DNA of 34,225 bases from a virus, in IMG/VR virus record IMGVR_UViG_3300042564_001227, positions 1 to 34,225 of that record. One strand, given 5' to 3'. This document shows positions 15,259-21,248 of this stretch, piece after piece. The number at the start of each line of letters is the position of its first letter. Position 1 is the stretch's first letter. Both the position numbers and the translations under genes were made by a program. The notes under the pieces were generated by a model. The model was not told the DNA's origin, searched no databases, and saw only the letters and a list, made by a program, of their open reading frames with translations.

Positions 15259-15274
15259 GGCAGGGGGGCGGGGG
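15259..15274 (+). repeat. G-rich direct repeat, copy 1
   Basis: GGCAGGGGGGCGGGGG. It recurs with one extra G at 15451 in the same orientation, 192 bp away. It may be a terminase-binding or cleavage element, or chance in G-rich sequence. Confidence 0.5.
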
Positions 15275-15445
15275 TATCCCTAATAATTAGCTAGTGGCCT
15301 AGGCTCCCCCTTATCTAATAAGGCGGGGCGGCTTTAGTTTTTATTTTCGCGGCTTGATCTTCAGGCTCAGCGCTACTAGTGCAGGCGGGCGGGGCCGGTA
15401 TTGTCTAGCTCTATCTTGATCTTGATTAGACTCAAGCGGTCGCTA

Positions 15446-15474
15446 GGGGCGGCAGGGGGGGCGGGGGGCCAGGG
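15446..15474 (+). repeat. G-rich direct repeat, copy 2, and potential G-quadruplex
   Basis: Four G tracts (4, 7, 6 and 3 G) separated by loops of 5, 1 and 3 bases satisfy a quadruplex pattern on the plus strand. The segment includes the second copy of the GGCAG-G-run element. Cohesive ends of actinophages are often G/C-rich, so a cos nick site here is plausible but not shown. Confidence 0.5.
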
Positions 15475-15479
15475 TAAGA

Positions 15480-15513
15480 CTAACGCCCTAAGCGGTTAGG
15501 CCTAGGGCGTTAG
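15480..15513. repeat. Perfect 11-bp inverted repeat downstream of the small-gene operon
   Basis: CTAACGCCCTA (15480-15490) pairs with TAGGGCGTTAG (15503-15513) around a 12-base loop. It is 18 bases past the stop of gene 15531-15791. There is no T run on the minus strand, so it is either a weak terminator or part of the packaging/origin region. Confidence 0.6.
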
Positions 15514-15530
15514 GTGTTGCAGTGTTGCGG

Positions 15531-15791
15531 TTATGCTTCAGCTATTGTCAGAGATCTAAGGCGGTTATCGCTTGCAGTGTCATTAGCTGCCACTTTATAG
15601 CTCAGGCGCTTAGTCTTTACCCGCTCCATTCTCTCGACTATCGCGGCCCTTATTGCACGCTTGGCCGCTCTCATAGAGTTGCTAACTATTGCTTCAGCTT
15701 CTCCAGTGTTGCCTAGTGCTATTGGGTAGACAATATGGCAGTGCCATATTCCGAAGCCATCAGCATAAGTGCTTAGTTCATAATCCTTCAT
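15531..15791 (-). CDS. Hypothetical protein, last gene of the GC-rich operon
   Basis: An 86-residue protein (MKDYELSTYADGFGIWHCHIVYPIALGN...) with a basic helical middle (SNSMRAAKRAIRAAIVERMERVK) and a polar tail. I recognise no family. AAGAAGGG lies 9 nt before the ATG as part of a leader repeated in front of several neighbours. The ATG shares ATGA with the stop of the preceding gene, so translation is coupled. Codons are GC-richer than in the structural genes. Confidence 0.65.
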   Translation of the reverse strand: MKDYELSTYADGFGIWHCHIVYPIALGNTGEAEAIVSNSMRAAKRAIRAAIVERMERVKTKRLSYKVAANDTASDNRLRSLTIAEA

Positions 15792-16066
15792 GGCTTTATT
15801 CCCTTCTTGCTCTCACCCGCGATTATGCCGCCAAACAATACGGCGCTGAAAGCGGTTAGGCCATAAGTCGCGCGGCTAATCATTCTCCAAGCCTTCACCC
15901 ATTCAGCACCCTTTAGACTCTCAGGGGCGGCGCTTGCAGGCTTAGGCGCGTATATGGCGCGCCGTTGCTCAGGGGTTAGCTTCATGGCTCCCGCTATTAG
16001 TTCAGGATCATCCACCCGCCTAACCTTCTGAGCTGCCAGAATAGCGCGCTGCCTTGCAGGGTTCAT
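15788..16066 (-). CDS. Hypothetical membrane-anchored protein
   Basis: A 92-residue protein. The N-terminal part is basic and helical (MNPARQRAILAAQKVRRVDD) with MKLTPEQRRAIYAP, and an Ala/Pro linker follows. There is one membrane span near the C-terminus (about 66-84, ATYGLTAFSAVLFGGIIAG) and a short basic end (ESKKGIKP). Its start overlaps the upstream gene stop by ATGA, and its stop overlaps the next start. Function is unknown. Confidence 0.65.
   Translation of the reverse strand: MNPARQRAILAAQKVRRVDDPELIAGAMKLTPEQRRAIYAPKPASAAPESLKGAEWVKAWRMISRATYGLTAFSAVLFGGIIAGESKKGIKP
15796..15809 (-). promoter_or_regulatory. Repeated ribosome-site leader, copy 3
   Basis: CAAGAAGGGAATAA on the minus strand, identical to 16488-16501 and 17229-17242. 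It supplies the ribosome site of gene 15531-15791 even though it lies inside the upstream gene's coding sequence. Confidence 0.6.
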
Positions 16067-16218
16067 TGTCTGCCATCCTGAGTGCAGTCATCATAGACTT
16101 TAGGGCCGTCTTCACAGGTGCAGAATCCAAACAATTCAACCTGCTTAACATGGGTTAGGTCTGCCAGTTCGCTCCAGGATAATTGGGGCGGGTCATCGTT
16201 AGTGATTAACTCGCTCAT
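16063..16218 (-). CDS. Small acidic Cys-containing hypothetical protein
   Basis: A 51-residue protein (MSELITNDDPPQLSWSELAD...CTQDGRQ). It has a FGFCTCEDGPKVYDDC segment with three Cys that could bind a metal. It starts at ATG 16218, sharing one base with the stop of the upstream gene (TAATG), and ends by overlapping the next ATG (ATGA at 16063-16066). The two overlaps and the filled gap are the main evidence that it is real. No family was recognised. Confidence 0.65.
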   Translation of the reverse strand: MSELITNDDPPQLSWSELADLTHVKQVELFGFCTCEDGPKVYDDCTQDGRQ

Positions 16219-16481
16219 TAGTTTTCATTCCCTTCTTTAGCCTTCATAGCTTCAAGGTGTTTTTTATTAGCTTCTTGCATCCTTGCTTGCTGCTCAGCGT
16301 GCTTATCTGCCAAGTATTGCTCAGCATCTAAGGCCCTTACTAATTCATCCAGGGCGATTATGTCGCGCCTAGTTGCATCATCTAGCAAGTCCACCCATTC
16401 CAGCCAGTCATGCAGGCGCTCTAGTGCCACCCAGGCAGTTTTAGTGGTTATCTCGATCTTCTCATTCTCATTAGTGTTCAT
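16218..16481 (-). CDS. Hypothetical acidic helical protein
   Basis: An 87-residue protein (MNTNENEKIEITTKTAWVALERLHDWLEW...). It is strongly helical: WVALERLHDWLEWVDLLDDATRRDIIALDELVRALDAEQYLADKHAEQQARMQEANKK. The second half is probably a coiled coil. The repeated CAAGAAGGGAATAA leader lies 5-6 nt before ATG 16481. It is the third gene of the operon starting at 17376. It may be a small protein-protein inhibitor or scaffold. Nothing specific can be said. Confidence 0.65.
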   Translation of the reverse strand: MNTNENEKIEITTKTAWVALERLHDWLEWVDLLDDATRRDIIALDELVRALDAEQYLADKHAEQQARMQEANKKHLEAMKAKEGNEN

Positions 16482-16487
16482 GTTGCT

Positions 16488-16501
16488 TTATTCCCTTCTT
16501 G
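16488..16501 (-). promoter_or_regulatory. Repeated ribosome-site leader, copy 2
   Basis: CAAGAAGGGAATAA on the minus strand, the ribosome site of gene 16218-16481. It is identical to the leaders at 15796-15809 and 17229-17242. A partial copy (AAGAAGGGAAT, 16227-16237) serves the gene starting at 16218. Confidence 0.6.
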
Positions 16502-16506
16502 TTTTA

Positions 16507-17223
16507 TTAGTTGATCCATGAGCCGCCACAAGGGCATGCCTTAACTTCTTCTAGGTCTTTAAAGGTTTCAATAGTGCCGCCATATTCTCCAGTTTCCAAT
16601 TCCAGCTCATAATATCCACGCACGCTTAGGCGGTTATCACATTCTTCAGAGCTGCAACTAAAGTAAGCAGAATCAGCGTTAAATATGAATTCTTCTTTAC
16701 TTGATACCTTAAACACTTTTGGTGAAGTGTAGCCGCCGCGAACATCAGCGCCACCATGAACTTGCAGGATTAGGTATTCAGTTCCACCCATTCCAAAGAA
16801 TGTACCTTGCAGGGTTTGATCTAATAGCCAGTCTTCAAAGTTGTAGCTATTAAAGTTCCAGCGTGCATTACTGTAAAACTCCCCGCCTTCACCTGGCACG
16901 CCTAACTTATCAAGCCAAAGCTCATCTATCTCTAGCCATGACTCATCGGGGTAATCAGTGGCGAACGCGTGATATGCCGCCGTTAACGCGCGGTCATAAT
17001 CTAAGTTATTTACTAAGTGCCAGAATGTTGACCTGCCAACTTCTGGATATTCTCCACCCTTAAAATAGGCTTCAGGCTCAGCCTTAAAATCTTCTAAGGT
17101 TTTAGCCTGGTTGCGCTGCCATGCGCGGCCAGTAGCGCCGCCGCTATCTAAGAAGTGCGTGCCGGTGTTTTCGGTTAGCATTCCATAGATTATGGCTTCA
17201 GTGTTTTCGGTTATTGTTTGCAT
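16507..17223 (-). CDS. Conserved phage protein of unknown function with Cys-rich C-terminus
   Basis: A 238-residue acidic protein. The N-terminus IIYGMLTENTGTHFLDSGGATGRAWQRNQ is a signature I recall from uncharacterised proteins in phages of several hosts ('MLTeNTGthflDSGGaYGRhWeRNq'). The middle is aromatic-rich (EFYSNARWNFNSYNFEDWLLDQTLQGTFF, then EYLILQVHGGADVRGGYTSPKVF). The C-terminus has CSSEEC and CPCGG, which could form one zinc site. It is the largest protein of the GC-rich operon and follows the 42-residue membrane gene. Conservation and position suggest an early host-takeover or DNA-metabolism role, but this is not established. Confidence 0.8.
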   Translation of the reverse strand: MQTITENTEAIIYGMLTENTGTHFLDSGGATGRAWQRNQAKTLEDFKAEPEAYFKGGEYPEVGRSTFWHLVNNLDYDRALTAAYHAFATDYPDESWLEIDELWLDKLGVPGEGGEFYSNARWNFNSYNFEDWLLDQTLQGTFFGMGGTEYLILQVHGGADVRGGYTSPKVFKVSSKEEFIFNADSAYFSCSSEECDNRLSVRGYYELELETGEYGGTIETFKDLEEVKACPCGGSWIN

Positions 17224-17228
17224 CTTTT

Positions 17229-17242
17229 TTATTCCCTTCTTG
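17229..17242 (-). promoter_or_regulatory. Repeated ribosome-site leader, copy 1
   Basis: CAAGAAGGGAATAA on the minus strand, 6 nt before ATG 17223. Only genes of the 15.5-17.4 kb block use this leader. Other genes in the window use varied AGGAG/AAAGG sites. Confidence 0.6.
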
Positions 17243-17247
17243 TTTTT

Positions 17248-17376
17248 TTAGTTAGTTGCTAGGTATTCAATAGCTGAGGCCACCGGTTCCCAAAGCAATG
17301 AGCCTAGGATTATTGCGATCATCAGCGTTGCAGTTAGTAAGCCGCTATTCAGTTGCTGCCAGTCTCTATCGGTCAT
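17248..17376 (-). CDS. Tiny single-span membrane protein, first gene of the operon
   Basis: A 42-residue protein (MTDRDWQQLN..., ending YLATN). A polar 11-residue N-terminus is followed by a hydrophobic span (about 13-29, LLTATLMIAIILGSLLW) and a short amphipathic end. GAGAAGGGAACTG precedes ATG 17376. It is the first gene after the A-tract promoter (17416-17444) and ends 25 nt before the 238-residue gene. A strong ribosome site, a sensible membrane profile and the operon position support coding. Function is unknown. Confidence 0.65.
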   Translation of the reverse strand: MTDRDWQQLNSGLLTATLMIAIILGSLLWEPVASAIEYLATN

Positions 17377-17415
17377 CAGTTCCCTTCTCTCAGGCCTTGT
17401 CTTTGCCTTGTCCCA

Positions 17416-17444
17416 ATTTTGGCAGTTTTTTGCTTTTTTTGCAA
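17416..17444 (-). promoter_or_regulatory. Candidate promoter of the small-gene operon
   Basis: On the minus strand TTGCAA (17439-17444) and CAAAAT (17416-17421) are spaced by 17 bases. They resemble sigma-70-type -35/-10 boxes, with A-tracts directly upstream (17445-17460) and in the spacer. The predicted start would give a leader of about 35 nt to ATG 17376. Confidence 0.5.
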
Positions 17445-17460
17445 GTTTTTTGCTTTTTTT
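17425..17460. repeat. Phased A-tract tandem repeat (likely curved DNA)
   Basis: GTTTTTTGCTTTTTTT occurs twice (17425-17440 and 17445-17460), separated by GCAA, with a 20-bp period. The four T/A tracts (6, 7, 6, 7) have centres averaging about 9.5 bp apart, close to one helical turn. This should bend the DNA or act as an UP-like element at the adjacent promoter. Confidence 0.75.
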
Positions 17461-17726
17461 AGTTTTCGGGCGTGTCGCGCTCTAGACTAGCGCGGTAATC
17501 CAGCGGCTCCAGTTTGCAGACAAGGCGTAAGCCTGGCCGCCTTACTTCTTATCTATGCGCTGCCAGTGTCTGCCGGCTTCTAATTTTGCTTTATTTAGTG
17601 CCTAGCAGTTTCGGGCGGTTATCGTGGCGCCATGTCTAGGTAATTAGGGCGCGGTTAGTGTCGCGGCGTGATCCTCTAAAGCGGGTTCAACTAGGGCGCG
17701 GGTGTGGCTCTCAGGCTCTCAGAATG

Positions 17727-17742
17727 TCGAACAAGTGTTCGA
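17727..17742. promoter_or_regulatory. LexA/SOS-box-like operator 1
   Basis: TCGAACAAGTGTTCGA, a full match to the actinobacterial SOS box TCGAAC-N4-GTTCGA. It is followed by two more copies of GAACAAGTGTTC within 40 bp. Host LexA, or a phage repressor with the same specificity, should bind. Confidence 0.8.
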
Positions 17743-17751
17743 TTAGGCCGT

Positions 17752-17767
17752 TAGAACAAGTGTTCCG
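17752..17767. promoter_or_regulatory. LexA/SOS-box-like operator 2
   Basis: TAGAACAAGTGTTCCG with the intact core GAAC-AAGT-GTTC (17754-17765). Its outer positions are imperfect. The core is 25 bp from box 1. Confidence 0.7.
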
Positions 17768-17780
17768 AACAAGTGTTCGA
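17765..17780. promoter_or_regulatory. LexA/SOS-box-like operator 3
   Basis: CCGAACAAGTGTTCGA with core 17767-17778, 13 bp after the core of box 2. The two sites abut and may bind cooperatively. Confidence 0.75.
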
Positions 17781-17824
17781 GCAGATTTTTAGGGTCTTTT
17801 TCGGTCATTCTGGCAGAGTTTCCA

Positions 17825-17887
17825 ACCGAATCCTGACCGAATTTTTCAACCGAATCTGAAACTTTTTCAACCGAATCCGAACCGAAT
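17825..17887. repeat. Five ACCGAAT direct repeats (iteron-like)
   Basis: ACCGAAT starts at 17825, 17836, 17849, 17870 and 17881, all in the same orientation, with spacings of 11, 13, 21 and 11 bp and T-rich spacers (ATTTTTC, CTTTTTC). Same-face direct repeats in an AT-richer patch next to the replication block resemble initiator iterons. They could alternatively be operator sites. Confidence 0.65.
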
Positions 17888-17894
17888 ATCGGAA

Positions 17895-18215
17895 TTATTC
17901 GAGTGGCTTGTTTCCTCGGCTGGCGTTACAGGATCTATGTGCAGCAGCAAGTGGGCTGTCAGGGTCACCTGGTCTAAGGTGGTCAGCTTGCCAAGGGTCG
18001 TTTAGTCTTGCGCCTTCGTGACAGATGTGGCACTCATAAGCGTTCTCTCGAACTACTCTTGCTCTCATCTTGTAGTCACCGGCATACTGACCTGTTGCTA
18101 GTTTTCTAGCTCGGCGTTTCATCTCTGCTGCATCATCCCAAATCTTCTGGTGAGTTTCACAGCGCGAACTTCCGTTAGTAAGTCTGTTGCAAACTAGGCA
18201 GGGCATCTTAGGCAT
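17895..18215 (-). CDS. HNH endonuclease
   Basis: A 106-residue protein from ATG 18215. It has an N-terminal zinc-like set (C6, C9, C19, H22), a basic helix (AEMKRRARKLATGQYAGDYKMRARVVRENAYECHIC) and an HNH core: C62/C65, ADHLRPG (His79), then AAHRSCNASRGN (H93, C96, N97). Stand-alone HNH enzymes near phage terminases assist cos cleavage, and this one is 3 kb from the terminase, so it may instead nick DNA for replication. A second in-frame ATG at 18263 behind an identical G8 tract would add 16 residues. It is the last gene before the control region. Confidence 0.85.
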   Translation of the reverse strand: MPKMPCLVCNRLTNGSSRCETHQKIWDDAAEMKRRARKLATGQYAGDYKMRARVVRENAYECHICHEGARLNDPWQADHLRPGDPDSPLAAAHRSCNASRGNKPLE

Positions 18216-18275
18216 ACCCCCCCCTCTCTTTTTTGACTTTTTCTGGCAAGATACTTCGAGCATACCCCCCCCTAC

Positions 18276-18455
18276 TTATTTTTCTTTTGAAGCCCAACCA
18301 CTACCTTTGAAAGTTACGGCTGGAACCGAATCATAGACTCTAACCAAATCTTTGACACAGTTAGTGCAAAGCGGTGTTCGTTCGGGTTCTGTAATTCCTC
18401 GGATGACTCGCATTTTTAGGTCACAGGTGTTGCACTTGTAATCGTAGGTAGGCAT
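18276..18455 (-). CDS. FmdB-type zinc ribbon protein
   Basis: A 59-residue protein starting MPTYDYKCNTCDLKMRVIRG with a second pair at PLCTNC (C8, C11, C30, C33) and a FKGSGW ending. Both the MPxYxYxCxxC opening and FxGxGW are hallmarks of the FmdB putative regulatory family. It may bind nucleic acid or act as a small transcription factor. ATG 18455 overlaps the methyltransferase stop as ATGA. Some phage and many actinobacterial genomes carry such proteins. The target is unknown. Confidence 0.85.
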   Translation of the reverse strand: MPTYDYKCNTCDLKMRVIRGITEPERTPLCTNCVKDLVRVYDSVPAVTFKGSGWASKEK

Positions 18456-19870
18456 CAGAATAATCCTTGAGGTTGGGCTTCTATGTTTTCTTTTGCCTCG
18501 GCAACTTTGGCTTCAGCGTGTTTCAGTCTGCCCTCGATGATAGGCCAGTAGTCCTCGGTTAGTTCTATTCCAATAAAGTCAAAGCCCTCAAGGATTGCTG
18601 CCTTACCTGTTGAGCCTGAGCCTGTAAATGGATCTAGGACTGTTCCGCCTGGTGGTGTGATGAGCTTGACTAGGTATTGCATAAGAGCTGTTGGCTTGAC
18701 TGTTGGGTGGAAGTTCTTTGCTGGCTGAGTTGAGAACTTATCCTCTACTGAGCCTTGAGCCATCCCAGCACTTTCAGGGTTTTTGCCGTTGAATACTTTG
18801 CCCTTTTCAGGCAAGTCCTCAAGCCCCTCGTTCCTATCACGCTTTGATGCTTTAGCTACATAAAAGAATCTTGATGCTCCACCGCTATCTGGTTGTTTCT
18901 GTGCGTTCTGGGAGTGAAAGGTTTGCCCATTGGTTGAGCGACCTGCGTTGTTATGACCTATACAGTTACCAAGCTCATCTCGCTTATTACAGTGCGTTCC
19001 TGGCCCACTACCTTTAGTTATTCCACTCTGCTCATCAAGTAGCTCTGCTGTGTATTCGTCAAGGATTAGGTTTGCTGGCCATCTGCCTGTGTGTTCTTTA
19101 TAGGTTGAGGTGTCGCTACCTCGGTCTGGCTCTCCACCAGCAAAGGTTCCTTTAGGTGCGTGGTGTGTGCTTACCTTGTCTGTCCCTATCCTGCTGGCAT
19201 CTATGTTTAGCCCACCTGTTCCATGAGTTAGGACATTCTCTGCAACTGTCTTTTCACCTAAAGGTTTGCGAGCAACAACTATTGGTTCAAGTGCTGGCTT
19301 TAGTGCTGTTCCCCATCCTTGCCATTGTTTTGCTTCAAGTGAGAGGTCTTTTATTTCTCTCTCGGCAAGCTTGGTTTCTCTGCCGGCATGCATTGACCCA
19401 CCCTGCATACCGATGTCAACAACCTCTGTTCCTACAACCTCACCTTGATAGCCAGATTGCTTGTCAATCGCTTTGGCAACATCCATTGACTTAGGAAATC
19501 CTGACCCATACACCCACCCGATTGAATCCCTAATCTCAAACCCTGCCATGCGAATAGAGATACCCATGAGGTCATAGGTTCGGGTTCCTGCAAAGGCGAG
19601 CAAGTGTCCACCTGGCTTTAGCACTCTTAGGCACTCATCCCATATAGCAGGTGGTGGCACAAAGGAATCCCAAGACTTACCCATGAATCCTTTGCCTTCA
19701 GGGATGTGAGAACGATCACCTGATGCCCATTGCTGGATTGCCTTGATGATGTAGTCAGGGTCAGGGTTGCCTAGTCCGTAAGGTGGGTCGGTGACTATGG
19801 CATCTATGCTGTTGTCGGCAAGTGTTGGTAGTAGGTCTAAGCTGTTGCCTTTTAGTATTTTGTAGGTCAT
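18455..19870 (-). CDS. DNA methyltransferase (N4/N6-type, DPPY)
   Basis: A 471-residue enzyme from ATG 19870, preceded by AGAGAGAG. A TTG at 19888 is less likely. Catalytic motif IV IVTDPPYGLG lies near residue 28, then ALLAFAGTRTYD-like strands (LKPGGHLLAFAGTRTYDLM). A long variable middle (about 120-370) probably holds target recognition. The SAM-binding motif DPFTGSGSTGKAAILEGFDFIGIE is at the C-terminus. The order IV...I is that of beta-class amino-methyltransferases. It probably protects phage DNA from host restriction, since no partner nuclease is adjacent. It overlaps the FmdB-type gene by 3-4 nt. Confidence 0.92.
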   Translation of the reverse strand: MTYKILKGNSLDLLPTLADNSIDAIVTDPPYGLGNPDPDYIIKAIQQWASGDRSHIPEGKGFMGKSWDSFVPPPAIWDECLRVLKPGGHLLAFAGTRTYDLMGISIRMAGFEIRDSIGWVYGSGFPKSMDVAKAIDKQSGYQGEVVGTEVVDIGMQGGSMHAGRETKLAEREIKDLSLEAKQWQGWGTALKPALEPIVVARKPLGEKTVAENVLTHGTGGLNIDASRIGTDKVSTHHAPKGTFAGGEPDRGSDTSTYKEHTGRWPANLILDEYTAELLDEQSGITKGSGPGTHCNKRDELGNCIGHNNAGRSTNGQTFHSQNAQKQPDSGGASRFFYVAKASKRDRNEGLEDLPEKGKVFNGKNPESAGMAQGSVEDKFSTQPAKNFHPTVKPTALMQYLVKLITPPGGTVLDPFTGSGSTGKAAILEGFDFIGIELTEDYWPIIEGRLKHAEAKVAEAKENIEAQPQGLF

Positions 19871-19888
19871 CTCTCTCTTTTCTTGCAA

Positions 19889-21064
19889 CTAAAGCTTGTA
19901 AACAGTTCCCTGAAAGTTCTCACCCTTTGTAAGTGGGAACACTAGCAAGCCTGGGTCGCTGTCATCTCCACCCATACCGGTTCGATACCAGCTAGAGCCA
20001 GCATCAAGGGTTGGGCATTGAATCACCCATCGGCTGTGGTTGTTGCGTCTGCCTGACTCTTTGACTGTGAGGTGATGGAAGTGTCCATGAATCAGGATGT
20101 CTGCATCTTTTACTGGCTGGTTGCCATGCGACTGATTACGCCACCATTGAACTATGCCGTCAGGTCTTGAGGCTTGGTGTCCATGAACTAGGCCGAGAAT
20201 CATCTCGTTGTCACCCCAAACATCTAAGGCAAGTGACTCATCGTTAGCCTGTGGCTCATAGAACTTGACTGGCAAGTCTGTTTCCTGTGCGAGCCTGGCA
20301 AGCTGGCGTTGAATGTGAATCCCCCAGTCATCCGTTGCTGTGCCAAGTTTCTGTCTGCCTGATCTCCAAGCACAATGGTTGGAGCCAACTGAGGCAGCAA
20401 CTATTGGAGCGTAGTTAGCCATCAGCTTTAGGGTTTCCCACTCGAAAGTTGCCTCAAGGTCTACTTGTTGCATCAGGCTTAGGTCGTTGGTTCGCATTGG
20501 GTTGCCACCTGACTCGAAGCCCTCGATGCTGTCACCGACATTTAGGAAGTAGATAACATCTGGCTTTTCCTTTTTTAGATAGCTGGCAAGGTTGGCTTGC
20601 TTCTCAGCGATGCGTTCAATCAGCTCAGGTGTGCCACCTCGGATGTCACCTGCCTTGCCTGTCTGAGTATCTGACCAGCAGACAACAACAGCCTTATCAA
20701 GTGTTTCTTTTGGCTTGGCAACTTTGAGTCCCTTGCGAGTGTTGGCATAGAGGGTTGGCAGGTCAATCTCGACTTCAGAGCGTGTTCTGAAGTTGAACCG
20801 CCAGCTAACTAACCAATCGCCACCTTCACGCTGTTGCCATCGGCTAGTGCGTATCGGGCCGTAAATCTCAATCTTGTCAGGGTCGAAACCTTGCTCGATT
20901 AGGAACTCATCAAAGTTAGGTTGATTGCCGGTAGTCGGTGGGGTTGTTGCCTCACCTAGTGTGCCGTCAAACTCAACAGCAGGCCGCCAATCTTTCGGTG
21001 GTGTTACCTTTGGTGCTGGTTCCAGGTTATCTAGCACAACTGCACTCTTTCCTTCTATGAGCAA
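19889..21064 (-). CDS. Calcineurin-like metallophosphoesterase
   Basis: A 391-residue protein. An N-terminal ~120-residue region (ending around SWRFNFRTRSEVEIDLPTLY) is of unknown role. The phosphoesterase domain follows, with metal motifs VVVCWSDTQTGK (Asp), YFLNVGDSIEGF (GD), VGSNHCAWRSG (NH), LVHGHQAS and LIHGHFHHL (GHxH). Such enzymes in actinophages sit with replication genes and may process DNA or nucleotides. SbcD-like nuclease activity is possible but no capping domain was seen. The start is uncertain: TTG 21064 lies inside the upstream HTH gene (38-nt overlap), and GTG at residue 10 is an alternative. Confidence 0.85.
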   Translation of the reverse strand: MLIEGKSAVVLDNLEPAPKVTPPKDWRPAVEFDGTLGEATTPPTTGNQPNFDEFLIEQGFDPDKIEIYGPIRTSRWQQREGGDWLVSWRFNFRTRSEVEIDLPTLYANTRKGLKVAKPKETLDKAVVVCWSDTQTGKAGDIRGGTPELIERIAEKQANLASYLKKEKPDVIYFLNVGDSIEGFESGGNPMRTNDLSLMQQVDLEATFEWETLKLMANYAPIVAASVGSNHCAWRSGRQKLGTATDDWGIHIQRQLARLAQETDLPVKFYEPQANDESLALDVWGDNEMILGLVHGHQASRPDGIVQWWRNQSHGNQPVKDADILIHGHFHHLTVKESGRRNNHSRWVIQCPTLDAGSSWYRTGMGGDDSDPGLLVFPLTKGENFQGTVYKL

Positions 21065-21248
21065 GAATAGGTTTCTCGCTGATTGGGATTCCCCTAGCTG
21101 TTAGTTCTCTAGCTAGTGCTGGTGCTTTCCAAGATTCATTACTTACAGCATTGACAAGTATTACTTGATCCTTGCTGTCCAACGATTCCAAGATTGACCT
21201 TACCTTGCAGCTCGGTTTCCTCTGTGTCGGTGTCATTCCTTCTAGCAT
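21027..21248 (-). CDS. Small helix-turn-helix DNA-binding protein
   Basis: A 73-residue protein from ATG 21248 behind AGGGAAAA. The stretch VRSILESLDSKDQVILVNAVSNESWKAPALARELTARGIPISEKPILAHRRKECSC fits the actinophage pattern 'l.eLd.ed...l..al....ws...iar.L...g..is..tv..HRrg.C.C'. This is a helix-turn-helix followed by a CxC end. It probably binds DNA as a regulator. The first 110 nt overlap gene 21139-21462 in another frame, and the end overlaps the phosphoesterase start. Confidence 0.78.
   Translation of the reverse strand: MLEGMTPTQRKPSCKVRSILESLDSKDQVILVNAVSNESWKAPALARELTARGIPISEKPILAHRRKECSCAR

Larger units (their letters stand above)
14978..15530. other. 553-bp non-coding, GC-rich stretch upstream of the terminase genes
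   Basis: No credible gene was found on either strand. The stretch is far richer in G+C than the flanking genome and dense in CTAG/CCTAGG and GGCG words. It holds a near-duplicate G-rich element (15259-15274 and 15451-15468), a four-tract G run (15446-15474) and an 11-bp inverted repeat (15480-15513). Its position beside the small terminase subunit makes a packaging (cos/pac) site the leading guess. An origin is also possible. Confidence 0.6.
17377..17894. other. 518-bp non-coding control region
   Basis: No gene was found on either strand. From right to left it contains an ACCGAAT repeat cluster (17825-17887), three SOS-like boxes (17727-17780), about 260 bp of GC-rich sequence with no recognised signal (17461-17725), and the A-tract promoter (17416-17460). 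It separates the replication block from the GC-rich operon and is a candidate origin or master control region. Confidence 0.7.

Noticed and set aside
17461-17725. Small RNA or tRNA in the GC-rich part of the control region
   Set aside because: No cloverleaf, strong hairpin with a T run or open frame was found. Only a plain non-coding description is supported.
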